Shown piece after piece: positions 1 to 5,680 of a stretch of 5,680 bases of DNA (positions are counted from its first letter, which is position 1; each line of letters starts with the position of its first letter). A program made the position numbers and the translations under genes. The DNA comes from JAKORR01 sp964608495 (GTDB taxonomy: Bacteria; Armatimonadota; Zipacnadia; Zipacnadales; FEN-943), in assembly GCA_964608495.1 (NCBI GenBank), contig CAZSOQ010000294.1, positions 1 through 5,680 on the forward strand, in the 5' to 3' direction. The notes under the pieces were generated by a model. The model was not told the origin of the DNA, made no database searches, and saw only the letters and a list, made by a program, of their open reading frames with translations.

Positions 1-539
1 CCTGTGATCACTGCCGGCACCATGTGGCCCTGCAGCATCGAGTACTCGTCCATGATCCACGCCATCGTCTGCGGGTTCGTATAGACGTCCGGCGCGGGTA
101 TGTCCCGTTGCGGCCCGATGATGTCGGCGATCTCCAGCGCGAACCGCCGAGTCAGACCCTCCAGCTCCCTTAGGCTCATCTGCCGCGGGTCGCACACTAC
201 GCCACCCTTCGCGCCGCCGTACGGTATGTTCACTACCGCGCACTTCCACGTCATCCACATCGCCAGCGCCGTTATCTCGTCCACCGTCACGTCCGGGTGG
301 TAACGGATGCCACCCTTGCCAGGGCCCCGGTCGGTGTTGTACTGCACGCGGTACCCCTCGAAGACCCGCAACTCGCCGTTGTCCATCCAGGTCGGGCAGG
401 AAACCGCCAGGATGCGCCTGGGTTGCTTCAGCCTCACGTAGATGAAGGGCTCCAGATTGAGGCGCTCGGCGGCCTCCTCGAGCTGCTGGCGGGCCGACAG
501 AAGTGAGCTGTTCGGTCCCCACTGAATGAGTCGTTCCAC
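1..539 (-). CDS. gdhA: Glutamate dehydrogenase (Glu/Leu/Phe/Val dehydrogenase family), 5' part
   Basis: This gene encodes the N-terminal 179 residues of a cytoplasmic, hexameric-type glutamate dehydrogenase, which interconverts glutamate with 2-oxoglutarate and ammonia using NAD(P). The visible part is the substrate-binding domain. It has RGPGKGGIRYH (Lys75), MTWKCA (Lys99), PYGGAKGG with the catalytic Lys111, and DIPAPDVYTN with Asp151. These correspond to Lys89, Lys113, Lys125 and Asp165 of the Clostridium symbiosum enzyme, all with the same offset. The fragment stops at VPAVITG, just before the dinucleotide-binding domain, so about 240 residues lie off the left edge, assuming the usual length near 420. 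I chose the GTG start at 539 because AAGGAG (549-554) lies 9 nt upstream. The frame stays open to a GTG at 665, but that stretch has poorer third-position GC. Coenzyme preference cannot be read. The gene lies downstream of groEL but beyond a terminator, so it is probably expressed separately. Confidence 0.93.
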   Translation of the reverse strand, partial: MERLIQWGPNSSLLSARQQLEEAAERLNLEPFIYVRLKQPRRILAVSCPTWMDNGELRVFEGYRVQYNTDRGPGKGGIRYHPDVTVDEITALAMWMTWKCAVVNIPYGGAKGGVVCDPRQMSLRELEGLTRRFALEIADIIGPQRDIPAPDVYTNPQTMAWIMDEYSMLQGHMVPAVIT

Positions 540-740
540 TTGGCCACGCTCCTTCTGTGGGGGGGCCTGGACAATGCCGTCGTACGTCTTGCGCGGCTCT
601 TCTGTCAGACGCCAGCCAAGAACGGCCTGCTGTGCCCCGTGAACTCCAGACGAAGGCCTTCGCACTGCCAACCTAAGACAGTCGCCTTATGGCCGTCCGC
701 ACAAGCCGGTCACCAGAACGCCCCCGAAGATGTGGGGCCT
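540..740 (-). promoter_or_regulatory. Putative gdhA 5' leader with a 12-bp palindrome
   Basis: If the promoter at 741-770 is right, about 195 nt of untranslated leader precedes the gdhA GTG. It contains the ribosome binding site AAGGAG (549-554) and a perfect palindrome, CGAAGGCCTTCG, at 651-662, which could be an operator or an RNA hairpin. I recognise no known riboswitch class and no convincing small gene. The plus-strand open frames here have no visible ribosome binding site and no family resemblance. The leader status depends entirely on the promoter call. Confidence 0.35.
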
Positions 741-770
741 ATTCTACTACCTTGGGCCGCGCCAGTGCAA
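741..770 (-). promoter_or_regulatory. Candidate sigma70-type promoter for gdhA
   Basis: Read on the minus strand, a -35-like TTGCAC (765-770) is followed after 18 nt by a -10-like TAGAAT (741-746), which matches TATAAT at five of six positions. The -35 match is only three of six. Transcription would start near 734. It lies downstream of the groEL terminator and upstream of gdhA, where a promoter is needed, in otherwise GC-rich sequence. No activator site was identified. Confidence 0.45.
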
Positions 771-863
771 CCGGTTTCTTGAACCCTCACCCGTGGGCCG
801 CAAGACACGACCCGCGGGCCCAGCCAGGGCGCGCGCACCAGCGACCAGCATCGTGCCGCCCCC

Positions 864-899
864 AAAGAGAAAGGGCCGGACGCTCCCGGCGTCCGGCCC
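864..899 (-). terminator. Rho-independent terminator of groESL
   Basis: On the minus strand, a perfect 11-bp stem, GGGCCGGACGC paired with GCGTCCGGCCC (889-899 and 873-883), encloses the 5-nt loop CGGGA. It is followed immediately by the T-rich tract TTTCTCTTT (864-872). It begins 48 nt after the groEL stop codon. The plus-strand side lacks a T tract, so the element is directional. It should end the groES-groEL transcript and insulate gdhA from heat-shock transcription. Confidence 0.88.
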
Positions 900-947
900 C
901 AGCACTGCCCTTGCTCGTCCGCGCGTGGACCGAGCAGCTACTCCCTC

Positions 948-2405
<1,458 letters not shown>

Positions 2406-2522
2406 TCGACAACCTCTCCTTCTGTCGTCCTGGTTTTCGAATCCTTAACGCCGAGTCTCCGGCGCCCCATCCTGCGCTGCACATCGCGCCGGACCTGCGG
2501 CGCCCGGGTTCCGGTGGATCCT
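2406..2522 (-). other. groES-groEL intercistronic spacer with inverted repeat
   Basis: This spacer of 117 bp is longer than the few tens of bases common between groES and groEL. It contains an exact 8-bp inverted repeat, TCCGGCGC (2458-2465) and GCGCCGGA (2486-2493), separated by 20 nt. No T tract follows, so it is unlikely to be a full terminator. It may be an mRNA stability or processing element, or simply a chance product of high GC. The groEL ribosome binding site (2413-2421) lies at its downstream end. I see no clear internal promoter. Confidence 0.4.
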
Positions 2523-2816
2523 TCAGTCCTCCACGATCTTGGCGTAGACCTGATCCACGTCCAGGATGATGTGGTCCTCGCCGTCCAGCTTCACTTGATG
2601 CCCGCCGTACTTCGCGTACACCACCCGGTCGCCCTCCTGTAGGTCAGGAGGAATCAGCTCGCCCTCCTCATTCCTTTCGCCTTCCCCCACGGCCACCACG
2701 GTCCCGCGCTGCGGCTTCTCCTTCGCCGTCTCCGGCAGCAGGATCGCCCCTTCCATGTCTTGCCCCTCCTCGGGCTTCACCAAGACACGGTTGCCCAGGA
2801 TGCGAAGCTTCACCAT
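2523..2816 (-). CDS. groES: Co-chaperonin GroES (Hsp10, Cpn10)
   Basis: This gene encodes the 97-residue lid subunit that forms a heptameric dome on GroEL and closes the folding chamber. The length is normal for the family. The N-terminal strand has the expected pattern (LGNRVLVKPEE, 7-17). The mobile loop spans about residues 16-33 and carries the hydrophobic tripeptide Ile25-Leu26-Leu27 that docks on GroEL. Next come RGTVVAVGEG (38-47), a roof-loop segment with NEEGELIP (49-56), and the GDRVVYAKYGG strand (62-72). The start is secure: AAGGGAGGT (2823-2831) sits 6 nt before the ATG. It is the first gene of the groESL transcript, driven by the promoter at 2897-2925. Nothing in it looks degenerate. 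Confidence 0.97.
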   Translation of the reverse strand: MVKLRILGNRVLVKPEEGQDMEGAILLPETAKEKPQRGTVVAVGEGERNEEGELIPPDLQEGDRVVYAKYGGHQVKLDGEDHIILDVDQVYAKIVED

Positions 2817-2822
2817 CTCACT

Positions 2823-2831
2823 ACCTCCCTT
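2823..2831 (-). promoter_or_regulatory. Strong ribosome binding site of groES
   Basis: AAGGGAGGT on the minus strand, near-ideal complementarity to the 16S 3' end, 6 nt before the ATG at 2816. It lies outside the upstream stem-loop (2852-2892), so that hairpin as drawn would not mask it. Confidence 0.85.
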
Positions 2832-2851
2832 CAGGTATCCTTGTATGTTTT

Positions 2852-2892
2852 AGGTTGTAGCGCGCTACCGTACCGCGCCGTCGCATCAACCT
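2852..2892 (-). promoter_or_regulatory. 5' stem-loop or operator of groESL
   Basis: Downstream of the -10 box the minus strand has AGGTTG (2887-2892) matched by CAACCT (2852-2857). Inside these, GCGCG (2874-2878) pairs with CGCGC (2860-2864) across a 9-nt loop, with an asymmetric internal loop of 8 and 2 nt. A 12-bp palindrome, GTAGCGCGCTAC, sits at 2857-2868. The outer arm begins at the predicted transcription start. It could be a 5' mRNA-stabilising hairpin, a temperature-responsive structure, or a repressor site. It does not match the CIRCE sequence (TTAGCACTC-N9-GAGTGCTAA) or the HspR HAIR motif. Confidence 0.4.
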
Positions 2893-2896
2893 GTGA

Positions 2897-2925
2897 ATCA
2901 TAGCCGTCTCGCCCGCCGATGGCAA
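2897..2925 (-). promoter_or_regulatory. Sigma70-type promoter of groESL
   Basis: On the minus strand, TTGCCA (2920-2925) and TATGAT (2897-2902) each match the -35 and -10 consensus at five of six positions, with the ideal 17-nt spacing. Transcription would begin near 2890, giving a 5' UTR of about 75 nt before groES. The -10 does not resemble the sigma32 heat-shock form, so any heat induction would more likely come through a repressor or RNA structure. Confidence 0.75.
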
Positions 2926-2994
2926 GGTCCGCCCCCAGACCCGTCTGCCGCCTCCCTTCCGCAACCGATCGCCTCCCTCACCCTCCTGCCCCCC

Positions 2995-3008
2995 AGCGGC
3001 GGGCCGCT
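2995..3008. repeat. Short inverted repeat just after the Hsp100 gene
   Basis: AGCGGC and GCCGCT flank 2 bases, giving a likely 5-bp RNA stem with a 4-nt loop, 9 nt past the stop codon. On the minus strand it is followed by a G-rich stretch and not a T tract, so it is not a convincing intrinsic terminator. No other terminator is visible before the groESL promoter, so read-through from the Hsp100 gene into groESL is possible. Confidence 0.3.
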
Positions 3009-3017
3009 CACGGCTCT

Positions 3018-5501
3018 CTACCCCGGCCCCTCGCCGGCCTCCACGGCGTCCGGGGCCACGACGCCCTCGTCCCTCACTCGCAGCCGCAGCGTCAAGGTCC
3101 CGTCCTCGGCATCCAGCAGAATCGTGTCGCCCTCGGCGAACTCACCGCGTAGCACCGCCGATGCCACCGGGTTCTCCACCTCCCGCTGGATCACCCGCCG
3201 CAGCGGCCGCGCCCCGAAGGTCGGGTCGTAGCCCTTCTCCGCCAGCACCGCGCGCGCGTCCCCGCTGGCCTCAAGCTCGATGTGTCGCTCCCGCAGGCGC
3301 TCGCCCACCCGCGCCAGCATCAGATCCACGATCTCCAGAATCTCCTCGCGCGACAACGGATGGAACACGATCATCTCGTCAATCCGGTTCAGCAGCTCCG
3401 GCCGGAAGACCGTCGCCAGCTCCTGCAGCATCGTCCCCCTCATGCTCTCGTAGTACTGCTGGCGCGCCGCCTCGTCCCAGTCCGGATTCGGCGGCAGCAT
3501 CTTGTCCGTCCCAAGATTGCTGGTCATGATGACCACGGTGTTGGAGAAGTCCACCGTGTGCCCCTGACCGTCCGTCAGCCGCCCGTCCTCCAGGATCTGC
3601 AGCAGCACGTTGAAGACGTCCGGGTGAGCCTTCTCGATCTCGTCCAGCAGAACCACGCGATAGGGTCGCCGGCGCACCGCTTCCGTGAGCTGGCCCCCTT
3701 CCTCATACCCCACGTAGCCCGGGGGCGCGCCCATCAGCCGCGACACCGTGTGCCTCTCCATGTACTCCGACATGTCCAGGCGCACCAGCGCCTCTTCGTC
3801 CTCGAAGAGGAACTCCGCCAGGGCCTTGGCCAGCTCAGTCTTGCCCACGCCCGTCGGCCCCAGGAAGACGAAGGCGCCGATCGGCCTGCGCGGGTCCTTC
3901 AGCCCCGCCCGAGCGCGCCGGATCGCCTCGCTGACGGCCACCACAGCCTGATGCTGGCCCTTGACGCGCCTGTGCAGCCGCTCCTCCATGTGCAGCAGCT
4001 TCTCCGCCTCGTCCTCCAGCATGTCGTGCACCGGTATGCCCGTCCACTCGGCCACGATCTCCGCGATGTCCTCCGGCTGCACGGCGGCCTCGACAGCCTC
4101 GCGGCCCTGCCATTGCTCCTCCGCCGCCGGCAGTCGCGCCTCCACCTCGTCCAGCCGCTGCTTGATCCGCTGGGCCTCCTCGTAGTCCCCCCGCTGCGAG
4201 GCCTGCGCGCCCTGCTCGACCAGCTCCTCGCGCTCGCGCCGCAGGGCGTCGGGATGGGGCGGCAGATCGTAGCTCGCTATGCGCACCCGCGCCGCCGACT
4301 CGTCTATCAGGTCAATCGCCTTGTCGGGAAGCTGCCGGTCGGAGATGTACCGGCTCGACAGTACCGCCGCGGCTTCCAGAGCCTCGTCCGTGATCTTGAC
4401 CCCATGGTGCTCCTCGTACCTCGGCCGCAGCCCGCGCAGGATCTCGACCGTCTCCTCCACCGACGGCTCTTCCACCAGCACCGGCTGGAAGCGCCGCTCG
4501 AGCGCCGGGTCCTTCTCGATATGCCGGCGGTACTCGTCCAGCGTTGTCGCGCCTACGCACTGCATCTCACCCCGCGCCAGCGCCGGCTTCAGGATGTTGC
4601 TGGCGTCAATCGCCCCCTCGGCTGCCCCGGCCCCCACCACCGTGTGCAGCTCGTCGAGAAACACGATCACCTGCCCCTCAGCCGCACGAATCTCGTCCAC
4701 CACGGCCTTCAGCCGCTCCTCGAACTCGCCCCGGTACTTGGTGCCCGCCACGATCGCCGCCAGGTCAAGCTGGATCACCCGCTTGCCCCGAAGCATCTCC
4801 GGCACCTCGTCCGCCACGATCCGCTGCGCCAGACCCTCGGCGATGGCCGTCTTCCCCACGCCTGGCTCCCCGATCAGCGCCGGGTTATTCTTCGTTCGCC
4901 GCGCCAGAATCTCGATCACTCGGCGAATCTCGCGGTCCCGCCCGATCACGGGGTCCAGCTTCCCCTGCCGCGCCAGCTCGGTCAGGTCACGGCTGAAGCG
5001 CTCCAGCACGTCGTACCGCGTGTCCGAGTCTTCCGAGGTCACCTTGTGTCCGCCTCGTACCTGCTGCAGACCGCGCAGCACCACCTCCGACGTCACGCTC
5101 CCCGCCGTCAGACACCGGGCGGCCGGCGTCGTCCCGTCCTCCAGAATCGCCAGCAGCAGGTGCTCTTGCGCCACATACTCGTCCGTCATCCGCTCGGCCA
5201 CCTGCTCGGCCGCCCGCATGATCCGGTCAAAGCTCGGCGTTATGTAAATCTGGCCCCTGTCGCCCCCGCGGCCCACCTCCACCCGGGGCCGACCCGCCAG
5301 CTCGCGCTCCACACACTGCTTCACCTGGCCCGCGTCCACGCCCGCCGCCGCAAGCACCTTGCCGACCACGCTCTCCTGGTCTTCCAGCACCGCCAGGAGC
5401 AGGTGCTCGACATCCATCTGGTTGTGCCTGTAACGCTGCAGGATCTGCTGCGCGTCGTTTAGCGATTGCTTAACCTTGTTGGTGAACCTGTCCACGTTCA
5501 T
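3018..5501 (-). CDS. clpC: Hsp100 AAA+ unfoldase, ClpC/ClpB type with a short middle domain
   Basis: This 827-residue cytoplasmic hexameric ATPase threads proteins through a central pore for disaggregation or for delivery to a protease. Residues 1-150 form a two-repeat Clp N domain (DVEHLLLAVLE, 30-40; AQEHLLLAILE, 111-121). NBD1 has Walker A GEPGVGKT (211-218), Walker B VIVFLDE (278-284), pore loop KYRG (255-258) and Arg336/Arg337 fingers. The middle domain is only about 65 residues (410-475) and contains a UVR-like helix, DYEEAQRIKQRL (439-450), as in ClpC; ClpB has about 120 residues there. NBD2 has GPTGVGKT (548-555), VVLLDE (616-621), pore loop GYVG (595-598), NRID with Arg706, and sensor-2 GARPL (Arg765). 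The linker DLTELARQGKLDPVIGRD resembles ClpB. Between sensor-1 and FRPE no [LIV]-G-[FL] ClpP-docking tripeptide is visible. The clpC symbol rests on the middle domain; clpB is the alternative. The ribosome binding site is weak. Confidence 0.9.
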   Translation of the reverse strand: MNVDRFTNKVKQSLNDAQQILQRYRHNQMDVEHLLLAVLEDQESVVGKVLAAAGVDAGQVKQCVERELAGRPRVEVGRGGDRGQIYITPSFDRIMRAAEQVAERMTDEYVAQEHLLLAILEDGTTPAARCLTAGSVTSEVVLRGLQQVRGGHKVTSEDSDTRYDVLERFSRDLTELARQGKLDPVIGRDREIRRVIEILARRTKNNPALIGEPGVGKTAIAEGLAQRIVADEVPEMLRGKRVIQLDLAAIVAGTKYRGEFEERLKAVVDEIRAAEGQVIVFLDELHTVVGAGAAEGAIDASNILKPALARGEMQCVGATTLDEYRRHIEKDPALERRFQPVLVEEPSVEETVEILRGLRPRYEEHHGVKITDEALEAAAVLSSRYISDRQLPDKAIDLIDESAARVRIASYDLPPHPDALRREREELVEQGAQASQRGDYEEAQRIKQRLDEVEARLPAAEEQWQGREAVEAAVQPEDIAEIVAEWTGIPVHDMLEDEAEKLLHMEERLHRRVKGQHQAVVAVSEAIRRARAGLKDPRRPIGAFVFLGPTGVGKTELAKALAEFLFEDEEALVRLDMSEYMERHTVSRLMGAPPGYVGYEEGGQLTEAVRRRPYRVVLLDEIEKAHPDVFNVLLQILEDGRLTDGQGHTVDFSNTVVIMTSNLGTDKMLPPNPDWDEAARQQYYESMRGTMLQELATVFRPELLNRIDEMIVFHPLSREEILEIVDLMLARVGERLRERHIELEASGDARAVLAEKGYDPTFGARPLRRVIQREVENPVASAVLRGEFAEGDTILLDAEDGTLTLRLRVRDEGVVAPDAVEAGEGPG

Positions 5502-5576
5502 GCTCTCACTGGCCCGGTCTCCCCAGGCCCTGTCCGGTCTCGTCTTCCAGATCGCCCCCGGATGCCTTCACGAACC
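5502..5576 (-). other. Spacer upstream of the Hsp100 gene
   Basis: These 75 bp before the ATG at 5501 show no sigma70-like promoter, no CIRCE-like or CtsR-like repeat and no intrinsic terminator. The best purine-rich match, GGGGAG, lies about 17 nt from the ATG, which is too far for a good ribosome binding site. Absence of a promoter suggests the Hsp100 gene is transcribed from further upstream, outside the window. Confidence 0.4.
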
Positions 5577-5680
5577 TCACTCTCCCTCCCCACGGCCGCC
5601 CTGACGCCTGCCCGCCACCTGCCCCGACATCGGTATCGCCCCCGCCGGCGGCGCCGGCTTGAGCTGGCGCGGGCCCTGCG
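5577..5680 (-). CDS. Possible C-terminal tail of an unidentified upstream gene (partial)
   Basis: This minus-strand frame is open from the window edge for 33 codons to a TGA at 5577-5579. I do not recognise the product. The visible peptide is low complexity: a Pro/Ala segment (LKPAPPAGAIP) followed by a Gly/Arg-rich end. I prefer this frame over the other two open ones because 29 of 33 third positions are G or C and A/T concentrates at second positions, as in the real genes here. A competing frame runs on to a TGA at 5506-5508, 4 nt before the Hsp100 ATG, but its codon pattern is poorer. The stretch is too short to settle. Confidence 0.3.
   Translation of the reverse strand, partial: QGPRQLKPAPPAGAIPMSGQVAGRRQGGRGEGE

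Noticed and set aside
540..665. N-terminal extension of gdhA to the GTG at 665
   Set aside because: The frame is open, but only about 64% of third positions are G or C, no family homology is evident, and the GTG at 539 has a well-spaced AAGGAG.
790..821. Two similar GC-rich words, CCCGTGGGCCG and CCCGCGGGCCC
   Set aside because: Short and imperfect; expected by chance in sequence of this composition.
2420..2460. Separate promoter for groEL in the spacer
   Set aside because: An A/T-richer patch (GTTAAGGATTCG on the minus strand) is present, but no credible -35 and -10 pair at proper spacing was found.
2820..2900. CIRCE operator (HrcA site) upstream of groES
   Set aside because: A GCGCG-N9-CGCGC repeat has the same 9-nt spacing, but the arms do not resemble TTAGCACTC/GAGTGCTAA.
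2995..3008. Intrinsic terminator of the Hsp100 gene
   Set aside because: The stem is only about 5 bp and is followed by a G-rich rather than a T-rich stretch.
3282..5462. Long plus-strand open frame (726 codons) opposite the Hsp100 gene
   Set aside because: Antisense shadow of a strongly GC-biased gene: Leu/Arg/His/Pro-rich, no recognisable domain, no ribosome binding site, and the minus strand encodes an intact Hsp100 protein.

Overview
The window is GC-rich bacterial DNA in which every gene I can support lies on the minus strand. It carries a compact protein-quality-control block followed by a metabolic gene. In the direction of transcription (right to left) the order is: a possible tail of an unidentified gene, an Hsp100 AAA+ unfoldase (ClpC/ClpB type), groES, groEL, and the first 179 codons of a glutamate dehydrogenase that runs off the left edge. 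Shine-Dalgarno sequences of the AAGGAG type precede groES, groEL and gdhA. The 100-N run inside groEL marks this as a draft or metagenome scaffold. The lineage cannot be fixed from the sequence. The high GC, the GroEL signatures (GPAGRN, IAGND) and the hybrid Hsp100 suggest a deep-branching phylum such as Armatimonadota, Chloroflexota or Planctomycetota, but this is a weak guess from memory.

Region by region. 5502-5680 holds no recognisable gene; codon-position composition favours a C-terminal tail ending at 5577. 3018-5501 encodes an 827-residue Hsp100 protein with both AAA+ modules intact and a short ClpC-length middle domain. No ClpP-docking tripeptide is visible in it. 2817-3017 is the groESL control region: a good sigma70-like promoter (TTGCCA-17-TATGAT), a stem-loop beginning at the predicted transcript 5' end, and a strong ribosome binding site. 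No CIRCE or HAIR operator is seen. 2523-2816 is groES. 2406-2522 is an unusually long groES-groEL spacer with an inverted repeat. 948-2405 is groEL, interrupted by the gap and lacking the usual Gly-Gly-Met tail. 864-899 is a clear intrinsic terminator for groESL. 540-863 holds a candidate gdhA promoter and a roughly 195-nt leader. 1-539 is the 5' part of gdhA.

The Hsp100 machine unfolds or disaggregates proteins, and GroEL/GroES offers an enclosed refolding chamber, so the right-hand genes form a coherent proteostasis set. The terminator separates them from gdhA, which appears to be its own transcription unit. I see no mobile element, CRISPR array, tRNA or rRNA, and no wholly new system. The points most worth a second look are the Hsp100 domain combination, the groESL 5' stem-loop in place of a known heat-shock operator, and the mis-sized gap in groEL.
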